Assembly (NCBI GenBank): GCA_013214025.1
Contig: JABSRN010000037.1
Location: 1-64,000, forward strand
Direction of reading: 5' to 3'
Source: Polyangiaceae bacterium
Lineage (GTDB): Bacteria; Myxococcota_A; Polyangia; Polyangiales; Polyangiaceae
Length of the DNA: 64,000 nucleotides
In this document: in pieces, positions 53,220-61,794 of the stretch
Layout of the letters: each line of letters opens with the position of its first letter
Position numbering within the stretch: the first letter of the stretch is position 1
The notes under the pieces: generated by a model
Databases searched by the model: none
Told to the model about the DNA's origin: nothing
The model's input: only the letters and a program-made list of their open reading frames with translations
Program-made: the position numbers and the translations under genes

Positions 53220-55148
53220 CTAGCGTCCTGACTTGGCCGCGCCGTCATAAGCCCGGGGGCGGTATTTTTTCTCAATTCCATCATTGGCTTTTCCGTCCTT
53301 TTCTAGGGTTCTGGCAAAGTAGGACAGCCATGATCCGGAATGGGATGCGGCTAGGTCCATCAAGTCGTCCATTCGTGGATCCATCGCGTCTGCGTCCCAC
53401 ATGCACTGAATGCCCAAGGCAATCAGTCCGCGATGGTCCGGGCCGATGTCGAAGCCGAGGCGATAATGAGTCCACGCCTCGGGGTAGCGCTTCAATCGAC
53501 AGAGTGTATCGGCGTAGTAGACGTGGGCCATCGGCCACTTGGGCGCGAGCTCAAGCGCCGTCTGGCTCTCCGCCAAGCGTTCTGCCAATCGCCCCCGAGC
53601 CCCCAGCATCACGCCATAGTTGAGATGGGCTTTGGCACTACGGGGCACGGCCGCCGCTGTGGCCCGCCAAAAAGTCAAATCGTTCGAGTAGTGGAACGCG
53701 TGTTCGCGAGCCCTCACAGCTTGGTACAGCAGCGGAATTATCAATATCGCAGCGGCCAATCGAGCGCGGCCCCGCTGCTGCGCCTGAGCTCGCAACGCCA
53801 AGAGAAGCATGGCGAAAAGCGGTGCCCAGGCAATGGCCGGCACGTACCAAAAGCGATCGGCCCGCACCGTCGGCAGCAGGATGGGGATGTTGCTGTGGGG
53901 GAAGTAAGCCACGGGGATCCACAGCATCGCGAACGCCAAAAGACAGAGTCGGCGGCGTTCGTCTTCGGTTTCCACTCCCCTGCGTTCCAGCCACCAAGAG
54001 CGTGCCGCGATGAACAGTGCTAGCAGGGGGGGGAGTAACAAACACGCAGCACCCAATACCGGCCCTGAACTCCACAGGCTCCCCGACGGGATCTCGGCGG
54101 GAAAGGAGTAGTCACCGCTCAGCCGAGAGGGCAGGAACAGCTGCTGGAGCCCGTCAGCGTAAATCCGCAAGGCGGTGGTCACGCGGTCCGATAGCCCGGC
54201 GTCCACCAAGGGATTGTTGATGGGATCGCTTGGAAATCGCGGCTGCGCGAACCAGCGGAGAAACGCCCGGAAACCTTGAACCGCCAGCGAGTGCTCCGCA
54301 TCCAGGGAAGCGTCCAGGTGTTTCGGTGTAAGCACGGGGAAATGATGCCGGCGCGTCTCCGTGTACGCGGCGAGCGCCGCAACGGATGCCAAGCCCGCGC
54401 CGAAAGCCCGCAGGAATCGGGCTGGACGTCGGCGGTGCACGAAGGGAGCCATGAGCCAGGCGCTAAGCGGCACGAGCGCCACCCCGACCAAAGAACTCTC
54501 CTTGGAAAAAAAGCCCAGGCTCATGCTGAGGAAAACTCCTGGGAGCATGAACCAATAGCCCGCAGTGAGAGACAGCAGAGCCAACAAGATGCCCAACCCG
54601 CCGAGGACATCTGCCAAGCCGACCACACCGGACACAGCCTCCGTCAGGACGGCACAGCAAAGGAACAGCGCCCCAGACAGCCAACTATGCGACCGACTTG
54701 AGCCACACCGATTCAGGAGCGATGAGAGCAGCGCCGCGTTCAGTGCATGAACCACCAAGTTCACCAGATGATGCACCCAAGGATGCTCGTTCAAGCCCCA
54801 GATCATGCGCCAGATCATGTTGGGGAGCGGGCGGTACGAGCCGATGCTCCGATCCGGAGGCAATCCCCAGAAATCGCGGCTGAGCACGTCCCAGAAGCCG
54901 AGTCCCACGCCGTTTACGTAGGGATTGGCCAGCAGCGCTTCCTGCTCGTCGAATATGTAGTTGGTGTACGGGCTCCGGACAAAGAGCACGAAGACCACCA
55001 ATAGGGCCGGAATCCCGGCGGATCTCACGCCGGGATCCGTGTGGCTCACGTAAGCCCGCAACCGGCCCGAGAGCTCCCGGCAGGAGGAAGCGAGCAGGGC
55101 CCGCCACGCTCGGAGCTCCCCCCCCCCACAGCCGCTCTCGATGCCCAT
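53220..55148 (-). CDS. TMTC-like GT-C membrane glycosyltransferase with C-terminal TPR
   Basis: The protein has about eleven membrane spans. The first lumenal loop carries the GT-C type pattern NYIFDEQEALLANPYVNG and DFWGLPPDRSIGSYRPLPN, as in TMTC/PMT-like O-mannosyltransferases where an acidic pair forms the catalytic site. The last 160 residues are TPRs (AHLNYGVMLGARGRLAERLA, HVYYADTLCRLKRYPEAWTH). Such proteins transfer sugars from a polyprenyl carrier to proteins or glycans. I chose the ATG at 55148; a TTG at 55199 extends it in frame, but would leave only five bases to the divergent kinase gene. A ten-C run (55118-55127; ten G in the coding strand) near the start could cause slippage. 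Confidence 0.82.
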   Translation of the reverse strand: MGIESGCGGGELRAWRALLASSCRELSGRLRAYVSHTDPGVRSAGIPALLVVFVLFVRSPYTNYIFDEQEALLANPYVNGVGLGFWDVLSRDFWGLPPDRSIGSYRPLPNMIWRMIWGLNEHPWVHHLVNLVVHALNAALLSSLLNRCGSSRSHSWLSGALFLCCAVLTEAVSGVVGLADVLGGLGILLALLSLTAGYWFMLPGVFLSMSLGFFSKESSLVGVALVPLSAWLMAPFVHRRRPARFLRAFGAGLASVAALAAYTETRRHHFPVLTPKHLDASLDAEHSLAVQGFRAFLRWFAQPRFPSDPINNPLVDAGLSDRVTTALRIYADGLQQLFLPSRLSGDYSFPAEIPSGSLWSSGPVLGAACLLLPPLLALFIAARSWWLERRGVETEDERRRLCLLAFAMLWIPVAYFPHSNIPILLPTVRADRFWYVPAIAWAPLFAMLLLALRAQAQQRGRARLAAAILIIPLLYQAVRAREHAFHYSNDLTFWRATAAAVPRSAKAHLNYGVMLGARGRLAERLAESQTALELAPKWPMAHVYYADTLCRLKRYPEAWTHYRLGFDIGPDHRGLIALGIQCMWDADAMDPRMDDLMDLAASHSGSWLSYFARTLEKDGKANDGIEKKYRPRAYDGAAKSGR

Positions 55149-55204
55149 GCGTTTGTGGTACACCGTCGAGCGCCCTGCCGAAACGACAGGTCGCTTCAAG
55201 CCCC

Positions 55205-56596
55205 ATGAGCAGCGAGGAATCTGGACCGAACGAGGACGCCCGGACGCTCGGTCGCTACCAAATCCTCGAAACCCTGCGGCGGGGACCGATCACCAACTGG
55301 TATCGAGCCGAGCACGACGATCTCAAACGCACGGTCCTACTCAAGGCTCTTCGTTCGGGCATCCTCCCCTCTTCGCCCTTCGCCGGCGCACTTCGACGGG
55401 AAGCTGCGCTACTCACCGAGCTCGCCCACCCCACCATCCTTCATCTCTACGATTTCGTGGAATCGGAAGAGACGCTATTCCTCGTTATGGAGGATGATGA
55501 CTTCTGGCCCCTAGACCAAGTGATGAAGAGGGCAGCGACGCTATCGCCGTCAGCGGTCGCCGCCCTCGCCCTGCAGCTAACGCGCGCGCTCGAACACGCT
55601 CACAGTCATGGCATCATCCATCGAGATTTACAGCCCAACAACATCTTCATCACCCGACTCGGGGGCATCAAGCTCATCAACTTCAGCGCTGCCACGGATC
55701 AACGATTGCCGACAGCGCCAGAAGCCCTGGGGGGCGACTCAGCCTTCGGGTTACCCTCTTATATGTCTCCGGAGCAGGTGCTCGGGGAAACCCCAGACGC
55801 CAGAAGTGATCTGTTTTCCTTAGGTGTGATTTGTTACGAGCTGCTCAGCGGAAAACGCCCCTTCGACGCGCCCGAAGCCAAGACCACAAGCCAAAGGATC
55901 CGCCACGACGCCCCCGCCCCCTTGGGGCGCTTAGTGCCGAAACTACCCGCTGCCCTGGAACGGTGCGTGGATCGTGCGATGCAAAAGGTACCTTCGGACA
56001 GATTCATCGACGCCGCCGACATGGCCACGAGTTTGGATGTCGTAGTCGCCGAATCGAGCTCAGCAGTTCGGAACTCCGTCGTCGCCGAGCTGCATCGCAT
56101 TGGGCTGGTGGATGAAATCCGACCCAGTCTCGGAACACTCACCCAACCGCTACCCAAAGGAGAGGGGGAACCCGTTCGACGCGCCGCCCTCGGATTGGTC
56201 ATCTGTTTGCTCGCAATCGCCCTCGGTGGCGTAGCGTTGGAAGTGTTGGCGACGCGGGAAAATGATAGCGGCGGCGGGCGCAAGAGTCAGGAGCTGCTGC
56301 TGCGTCCAGAGAATGCCGGGTTCTTGCGCGTCGTTGCAGAGCCTTGGGCCCATGTCATCGTGGACGGGCAACACGTGGATACAACGCCCTTCGCTCAGCC
56401 CGTCTCTCTCTCCCCAGGGACTCACTATATCCGCCTCGAACACCCCGCTGCCCCTACCGAACGGCGAACGGTGGTCCTGCGACAGGGCGAGAATGTACTG
56501 CTCGACGTGACGTTGTTGGTGGAATACCCAGCACCAAAAGCGAGCGAAGATCTGCTGTTGCAGGGACCCAGCACGGACGCGGCCGTCAGCCCCTAG
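55205..56596 (+). CDS. Membrane Ser/Thr kinase-like protein with PEGA domain, probable pseudokinase
   Basis: The 463-residue protein has a Hanks-kinase fold (15-285): the VAIK-type Lys (TVLLKALR), the helix-C Glu (RREAALL), catalytic HRDLQPNN and a SYMSPEQV APE-like motif. Two key features are lost. The glycine loop reads RRGPITNWYRAEH with no GxGxxG, and the DFG triplet reads NFS (LINFSAATD), so the Mg-binding Asp is Asn. This predicts weak or no catalysis. A TM helix (ALGLVICLLAIALGGVALEV, about 320-340) and an extracytoplasmic PEGA domain (RVVAEPWAHVIVDGQHVDTT to the end) follow. It is divergent from the glycosyltransferase gene and ends before a clear hairpin. It may act as a scaffold. 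Confidence 0.88.
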   Translation: MSSEESGPNEDARTLGRYQILETLRRGPITNWYRAEHDDLKRTVLLKALRSGILPSSPFAGALRREAALLTELAHPTILHLYDFVESEETLFLVMEDDDFWPLDQVMKRAATLSPSAVAALALQLTRALEHAHSHGIIHRDLQPNNIFITRLGGIKLINFSAATDQRLPTAPEALGGDSAFGLPSYMSPEQVLGETPDARSDLFSLGVICYELLSGKRPFDAPEAKTTSQRIRHDAPAPLGRLVPKLPAALERCVDRAMQKVPSDRFIDAADMATSLDVVVAESSSAVRNSVVAELHRIGLVDEIRPSLGTLTQPLPKGEGEPVRRAALGLVICLLAIALGGVALEVLATRENDSGGGRKSQELLLRPENAGFLRVVAEPWAHVIVDGQHVDTTPFAQPVSLSPGTHYIRLEHPAAPTERRTVVLRQGENVLLDVTLLVEYPAPKASEDLLLQGPSTDAAVSP

Positions 56597-56700
56597 AACC
56601 GATCCTAAACACCCGCTGCCCCTCCGCGAAGCAAGCTAGCGAGGTCTGGCTCGGCTGCTCCCGGGGGTTTTCCGATCGTAGTTCTGCCTAATCGACGGTC

Positions 56701-56721
56701 GCAGATCCTTTTAGGATCTGC
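56701..56721. terminator. Strong hairpin between convergent genes, probable terminator
   Basis: GCAGATCC at 56701-56708 and GGATCTGC at 56714-56721 form a perfect 8-bp stem with a 5-base loop (TTTTA). It lies about 105 bp after the pseudokinase and 60 bp after the exonuclease end (reading each strand). No long T-run follows either side, so its efficiency is unclear, but position and symmetry suit a shared terminator. Confidence 0.6.
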
Positions 56722-56781
56722 TCTTAGTCCAACACAGTGCTTCGTCTCAGCGCCAGTGCGTGGCGTGGCTCAGCTTGCTCT

Positions 56782-57519
56782 CTAGCGCCAGTGTTTGCGC
56801 TGCTCGGCTTGTTCGCGAGCGAGCCGTCGTTGCTCTTGCATGAAGGCGCCGTACGCAGTCGGCAGTCGTGAATCACCGAAGAACTTCGCCAACACCTTGA
56901 CCGTGGCCTCCGCGTCGTCCGTCGCTCGGTGAGCTTGGGCGATCTTGATTCCCAAGCGCGCCGCCACTTCTCCGAGAGCCTTGCTCTTTTCTGCGCGCTG
57001 AAGTTCCCTCGCCCACACCAAGGGATCGATCCAATCCACCTTCGCGCGCACCGCGGGCGGGGTCGCTCGCGTGGCGGGCGGCAGCCGATCCAACTCGGCG
57101 AGCACGAATCCTCGGTCGAAGTCAGCGTTGTAGGCGACGGGGACTGCGCCTTCAAGGGCCGCCAAGATTTCGTCACAGACGTCGGCGAACACAGGCTTGT
57201 CGGCAACGTCCTCATTGCTGATGCCATGAACATCGATTGCGCCCTGGGGGATCTGGCGCTCCGGGTTGATAAGCCAACTATGGCGTCCAGTGATCTCACC
57301 GGCCCGCCAGAGCACGATACCGACTTCAACGATCCGGTCTTCTTTGGCCGTTGTGCCTGTGGTTTCGGTGTCGAGACAAGCCAACACGAGATCGGTCACG
57401 GGTAAATCCGCTGCGAATTCTTCCGCCACTCCATCGGCGACCACCCGCAGCAAATGCGCAATTCCAGGGTAGTGCCTACCCGTCGGAAAACATCCGGTTC
57501 CCTCAGCGCCCGAACGCAT
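56782..57519 (-). CDS. DEDDh 3'-5' exonuclease (DNA polymerase III epsilon-like)
   Basis: The 245-residue protein is a DnaQ-type exonuclease. The metal-binding residues are all visible: D-x-E in LACLDTETTGT (ExoI), Asp in VAYNADFDRGFVLAEL (ExoII), and H-x4-D in AHRATDDAEATV (ExoIII, DEDDh class). VDWIDPLVWARELQ and the GEVAARLGI helix are typical. Family members proofread DNA or trim DNA/RNA ends; a stand-alone copy of this size could be an RNase T or repair exonuclease. About 45 residues precede the core, so a downstream start is possible. It begins three bases after the DsbA-like gene ends, suggesting one transcript. Confidence 0.9.
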   Translation of the reverse strand: MRSGAEGTGCFPTGRHYPGIAHLLRVVADGVAEEFAADLPVTDLVLACLDTETTGTTAKEDRIVEVGIVLWRAGEITGRHSWLINPERQIPQGAIDVHGISNEDVADKPVFADVCDEILAALEGAVPVAYNADFDRGFVLAELDRLPPATRATPPAVRAKVDWIDPLVWARELQRAEKSKALGEVAARLGIKIAQAHRATDDAEATVKVLAKFFGDSRLPTAYGAFMQEQRRLAREQAEQRKHWR

Positions 57520-57522
57520 AAC

Positions 57523-58533
57523 TCAGTGAGCTGAACTCGCCGGCTTAGCCGAAGCAGCAGGCGCAGCCGAGGGCACGGCAGCCGAGGGCACGGCAGCCGA
57601 AGGTGCTCGAGCGTCTACGGGTTGGGGAGCCTTGCCAGTGCGTAGCTCGATTTCGAGGCGAACCCAGTCCTCCAGATCTTCACGAAGGTCGAAGTCCTCG
57701 AGGCCAAAGTGGCGACCATTGATGTAAATCATGGGAGTCCCGCTGAGCTCAAGCGCATCGGCTTGCTTCTTGTCAGCGAAGACAACGTCCGCCACGTTTT
57801 CGCTACCGAGATCTTCTAAGAATTGCTTGGTGTCGAGCCCGAGCCCTCCCGCGAGCTCCAACAGCTGTTTCTGTTCGAAACCGGCAGCCTGATTGCCGAA
57901 TAGCACCTGGTGCATTTCCCAAAACTTGCCCTGCAAGCCCGCGGCAACAGCGGCCCGCGCGGCGGGCTCCGCATGCTCGTGCATGCTCAATGGATAGTGC
58001 TTGTACGTCAGTCGAACATGGGGAGCGTAACGCTTGACGACAGCTTTGAGCACGGGCCCCGCCATCGAACAGAAAGGACACTCAAAGTCGGCCCACTCGA
58101 CAATTTGTACCGGCGCTGCTTTTGGCCCGATGCTCGGGGATGAGCCAGCATCCACCGTCTTGATCGCGTCGGGGGAGAAACGCGCCGTGAACGTCGCCTC
58201 CACCTGGCTCGCCGGCTCGCCACGCCGTACCCGGGTGACGAGAAAATTAGCGGCGGGCAGACACGCGTCGCAGTCCCGTTTCTCGGAAATGCACTGATTG
58301 AGGTTCACCGGCGTATCCGGGCAGGGCGCCAGTAACGACGACATCTGCGCCGACCAGTCCTTCTTCTCCCGCTGAGTCAGCGCTGAGGTGTCCACCTCTT
58401 TGAGCTCGACGGACATGGGTTCCGGCTGGGCAGACGGAACCGTTTCCGCGTCCGTATTCGAACGACAAGTCGTGACGTTCAGGTTGAGCAGGGTAAACCC
58501 CGAAACCATCGCGGCTGCGCGCCAAACCGGCAT
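57523..58533 (-). CDS. Exported DsbA-like thioredoxin-fold protein
   Basis: I placed the start at the ATG at 58533 (MPVWRAAAMVSGFTLLNLNV), which gives an export signal ending near TTC; the Cys could be a lipoprotein site, but the lipobox is poor. A helical segment with Cys residues (LAPCPDTPVNLNQCI, RDCDACLPA) precedes the thioredoxin fold. The active site is CPFC in WADFECPFCSMAGP, with a cis-Pro in ELSGTPMIYING. It is closest to DsbA/DsbG-like family 4 proteins that act on periplasmic disulfides. A C-terminal Ala/Pro/Ser repeat ends the protein. The frame remains open upstream to 58812, but that part has arginine-rich non-protein-like composition and overlaps the next gene. Confidence 0.85.
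   Translation of the reverse strand: MPVWRAAAMVSGFTLLNLNVTTCRSNTDAETVPSAQPEPMSVELKEVDTSALTQREKKDWSAQMSSLLAPCPDTPVNLNQCISEKRDCDACLPAANFLVTRVRRGEPASQVEATFTARFSPDAIKTVDAGSSPSIGPKAAPVQIVEWADFECPFCSMAGPVLKAVVKRYAPHVRLTYKHYPLSMHEHAEPAARAAVAAGLQGKFWEMHQVLFGNQAAGFEQKQLLELAGGLGLDTKQFLEDLGSENVADVVFADKKQADALELSGTPMIYINGRHFGLEDFDLREDLEDWVRLEIELRTGKAPQPVDARAPSAAVPSAAVPSAAPAASAKPASSAH
57563..57607. repeat. 15-bp tandem repeat at the end of the DsbA-like gene
   Basis: GCAGCCGAGGGCACG is repeated twice, with a third diverged copy, and encodes PSAAV units in the C-terminal tail. Period 15 keeps the frame. Confidence 0.75.
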
Positions 58534-58648
58534 GGTCCGGAGCCTAGTTATTGACGCGCCAATGCACAATCGTTCAATTGATTCGGGGCGCGGAAGGCAC
58601 AAGTCCCCCGCCGGCCTGCCGGCTTGGAAGGACTGAGCGGGTGAAGCG

Positions 58649-60274
58649 TTGGTCCGCCGCCCACCACTCGCTAAGCTGCTCCGACTGATGCGCGACCTAG
58701 AGGATCCCCCGCCCCACGAGCCGGTTGAAGCGCTGGCACCCCGCTCCGTTCGCCATGTGATCGCCGTCACAGGAGGCCGCGGCGGCGCGGGGGCGAGCAC
58801 GCTGGCCGTCAATCTCGGAGTTTACCTGGCACAACTGGGGCGCAGCGTTGTTCTGGTCGATTCCGATCCGGTCGGCGCCCAGCTCCACCATCTCCTCGGC
58901 ATGTCACTCCCGGAAATTGGCCCTCCCCCCGAGGACAGCCTGGTAGAGGAACTGAAACCCCACGACACGCCGATCCCAGGCCTACTGCTTGTGCCCCAAG
59001 GCTACTCAGTCGGCACGTCGGTTCCGCTCCGCCCCGGACGGAAACCGCGTTGGGCGCGTACCCTCCGGCAGCTAGAAGCCGACCATGTGATTCTCGATCT
59101 GGGAGCGGGCACCGCCCCCGCAACGCTCGATCTCTATCTGGGTGCCGATCTGGGCATCTGCGTGACCACCCCGGACCCCGCCAGCGTCGAAGGACTGTAT
59201 CGATTCCTACGCGCGATTTTTCAACGACGCCTCCGGCGCACCTTGATCAAGGATCGATTCAAGATTCGACTCGTCGATCGCGCGCAAGCGGAACTACCGC
59301 CTTTGCCCGCGCCGATCGAGTTCATCCGTACTCTCGCGCGATTTGATACCCAGCTCGCGGAGCTCGGCGCCGCCGAACTGAGCAGGCTTCGGCCGAAACT
59401 AGCGGTCAACAACGTTCGCCTCAGAACGGACGCTGAGCTCGGCGCCTCCATGACGGACATGGCCTCGCGCTACCTCGGCGTGAATCTTGAACACATCGGG
59501 AATGTCGATGGTGAAGACTGCGTCTGGCTCAGCGCGGTTCGTCGCTTACCGCTACTGATCGACACACCCACCAGCAAATCCGCACGCCACATCGAGCGTA
59601 TAGCACGGCGAGTTCAGGCACTGATGAGCACCGCCGCCCATTCGCGCACTGCCGAACCCATCAGCCTGCTGCCCGCAGAGCCCACACTTTACGACATTCT
59701 GCTCGCCCATCGCTCCGCCACAGATGAGGAATTGCGTCGTGCCTCCCGCCGCCAAAAAGAAATTTTTCAGGCCGGTAGCCTATCGCTGACGTCGCTCTTG
59801 AGTGAGGAGCGACTCCGGCGAGAGCTCGCCCGCATCGAAGAGGCACACGACACGCTGCTCGATCCACTCCGGCGCCGCGCGTACGATATTTCTACGCTAC
59901 CGGAGGAACCAGAAACTGAGGTCACTCCCAATCCCGCTCGAGACGCTGCGATGCTCGCCGAACGCGACCTACTGCGCGAGGAACTCGCCCACGAGCTGAC
60001 TCCTCAGAGCCAGTACCACGGAGCCTTGCTTCGCAAGATCCGAGAAAGCCAAGGCATCGAGCTTGGCGACATCGCGAGTCGCACCAAGATCAGTAGCGCC
60101 CACCTTCAGGCTCTCGAGAACGACGATTTTAGCGCATTGCCCGCGTTGGTTTACACCCGCGGCTTCCTGAGGGAAGTCGCAAAATTTCTCGCCCTCGATC
60201 CCTTGCAGGTTTCCAAGACCTACCTGGTGCGCTATCGCGCTTGGCGTGAAGCCCGCGACGACGCCGGCAACTAG
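58649..60274 (+). CDS. MinD/ParA-like, J-like and RodZ-type HTH triple-domain protein
   Basis: Residues 35-310 are a MinD/ParA-fold domain with HVIAVTGGRGGAGASTLAVN, VVLVDSDPVGAQ and VILDLGAGTAPATLD. The P-loop reads GGRGGAGAS, so both lysines of the deviant Walker A are replaced (Arg and Ala), and ATP hydrolysis is doubtful. Residues about 350-417 resemble a J domain without HPD (LYDILLAHRSATDEELRRAS, DTLLDPLRRRAYD). Residues 454-530 are a RodZ-type helix-turn-helix (LLRKIRESQGIELGDIASRT, ALPALVYTRGFLREVAKFLA). The combination suggests a positioning or scaffold protein rather than an enzyme. The TTG at 58649 is the longest start; ATG 58688 is an alternative. It is the first gene of a five-gene run. 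Confidence 0.82.
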   Translation: MVRRPPLAKLLRLMRDLEDPPPHEPVEALAPRSVRHVIAVTGGRGGAGASTLAVNLGVYLAQLGRSVVLVDSDPVGAQLHHLLGMSLPEIGPPPEDSLVEELKPHDTPIPGLLLVPQGYSVGTSVPLRPGRKPRWARTLRQLEADHVILDLGAGTAPATLDLYLGADLGICVTTPDPASVEGLYRFLRAIFQRRLRRTLIKDRFKIRLVDRAQAELPPLPAPIEFIRTLARFDTQLAELGAAELSRLRPKLAVNNVRLRTDAELGASMTDMASRYLGVNLEHIGNVDGEDCVWLSAVRRLPLLIDTPTSKSARHIERIARRVQALMSTAAHSRTAEPISLLPAEPTLYDILLAHRSATDEELRRASRRQKEIFQAGSLSLTSLLSEERLRRELARIEEAHDTLLDPLRRRAYDISTLPEEPETEVTPNPARDAAMLAERDLLREELAHELTPQSQYHGALLRKIRESQGIELGDIASRTKISSAHLQALENDDFSALPALVYTRGFLREVAKFLALDPLQVSKTYLVRYRAWREARDDAGN

Positions 60275-60345
60275 ACCCGACCGAGCAGCCTTCTTTTGTC
60301 TTGCTCCCGGCCGTGCTGAAGACCCGAACCCTGTAGAACGCGATT

Positions 60346-61794
60346 GTGAGCAACGCCGTACCTCATCCTCCCAGGCCCGCACGCGGAACACAGGATTTCG
60401 TATTCGGCGCCGTGCTGTTCCTCGTCGCGCTGGCACCGCGGCTCTACGTCGCCAGCGCTTGGAGCGGCGAGCCGGTATGGGACGGGCACTACTACCATTT
60501 CGGTGCCGAACGCATCGCCGCAGGCTTTGGATACAGCGAAGATGTGATGGTCAACGGCGCCGCCGTGAGCCACCCGTGGTGTCATTACCCGGTCGGCTAC
60601 AGTGCCTTCCTCGCGCCCTTCTACAAGTTGTTTTCGGGTCTATTGGGAATTCCCGCGGTACTCATCGGGCCGCTGCTAAACGCCCTCCTCGGCGCCACAA
60701 CTGCCGTACTCGTTTTCCGCATCGGCACGCGTTTTCTCAGCCTCAATCGCGCGCGAGTGGCGGGCGCTATCACAGCGCTACACCCGGGTCTGATTCTCTA
60801 TACCGGACTGACGATGACCGAGCTGCTCGCTAGCTTTTTGATCATCCTCATTCTCTACGTCGGAACCAAATTCGGCGGCTGGCGAGGCGCTGTGCTCGCC
60901 GGAGTATTGGTCGGTCTGGGCACATTGGTTCGCCCACCCATTCTCTTGTGCGCTGTACTATTGGCGGTCGTGGTCGGCGGTGCTCTTCGGGAACGCGCAC
61001 TGAAAACGGGCGTGGTCGTCGCACTGGCGGTTCTGACTGTGTTGCCGTGGAGCTTTCGCAATTGCCGGGTGATGGACGGCTGCGCCTTTGTGTCGACCAA
61101 CGGGGGCTGGAACCTCGCTATCGGCGCACTGACGGAGACGGGGCGATTCCGCGCGCTCAGCGGCGAAGATGGCTGTCCCGTCGTTACCGGCCAAGTCCAA
61201 CAGGACCGGTGCTGGGCCAAGCTGGGTCGCGAAACCATCGCGGACGATCCGCTAGCATGGCTGAAAAAGATGCCCGCCAAACTTCAGCACACCTACAATC
61301 ACGAGTCCTTCCCGGTTGCCTATATGGCGGAGGCCCGCCCGAAGATCTGGCCTGAATCGCGTCAACAAGCTGGCCGACAGCTACTCACCGGATTCCACCG
61401 AGGGCTGTTGGTATTGGTAGCGCTCGCCGCTATCCGCTGGCCTCACCCCATCCGCGCGGAGATGCGCCATTGGATCCCGGCCACGCTCTGGCTGCTCGGG
61501 GTCGTGATATTCGCAGCCCAAAGCGGCGGAAGCTTCGACTCCCCGATGTTTTGGCTGGTCGTGCTCGCGCCGTTGTTCTCGCTGCTCCGGCTCCCTGGGC
61601 TCTACCCCGCCGGCGGAATAGAGCAGTATTTGTGGCTCTGCCTGCTCACCACCAGCATGACCCACGCCGTCTTCTTCGGTGACGACCGGTACCACCTGGT
61701 GGTATCTCCATGTTTGTGTCTGCTCGCCGCTGCGACCCTTCGACGACCCCGCGCCAGCGCGCCGGCGCAACCCAGTCGCCCCGCGCTCGAATGA
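60346..61794 (+). CDS. GT-C family membrane glycosyltransferase-like protein
   Basis: The 482-residue protein starts at a GTG and has about ten membrane spans. The first loop has an Asp-containing GT-C type motif (SGEPVWDGHYYHFGAERIAA) followed by HPWCHYPVGYSAFLAPFY, as in ArnT/PMT-like enzymes that use polyprenyl-phosphate sugars. A periplasmic loop with four Cys (RNCRVMDGCAF, GEDGCPVVTG, QDRCWAKLG) may hold disulfides. It continues with membrane spans to a Pro/Ala tail. Its stop overlaps the start of the LysM gene (ATGA), so it is coupled. The acceptor is unknown; the adjacent LysM gene makes a wall-related one conceivable. Confidence 0.82.
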   Translation: MSNAVPHPPRPARGTQDFVFGAVLFLVALAPRLYVASAWSGEPVWDGHYYHFGAERIAAGFGYSEDVMVNGAAVSHPWCHYPVGYSAFLAPFYKLFSGLLGIPAVLIGPLLNALLGATTAVLVFRIGTRFLSLNRARVAGAITALHPGLILYTGLTMTELLASFLIILILYVGTKFGGWRGAVLAGVLVGLGTLVRPPILLCAVLLAVVVGGALRERALKTGVVVALAVLTVLPWSFRNCRVMDGCAFVSTNGGWNLAIGALTETGRFRALSGEDGCPVVTGQVQQDRCWAKLGRETIADDPLAWLKKMPAKLQHTYNHESFPVAYMAEARPKIWPESRQQAGRQLLTGFHRGLLVLVALAAIRWPHPIRAEMRHWIPATLWLLGVVIFAAQSGGSFDSPMFWLVVLAPLFSLLRLPGLYPAGGIEQYLWLCLLTTSMTHAVFFGDDRYHLVVSPCLCLLAAATLRRPRASAPAQPSRPALE

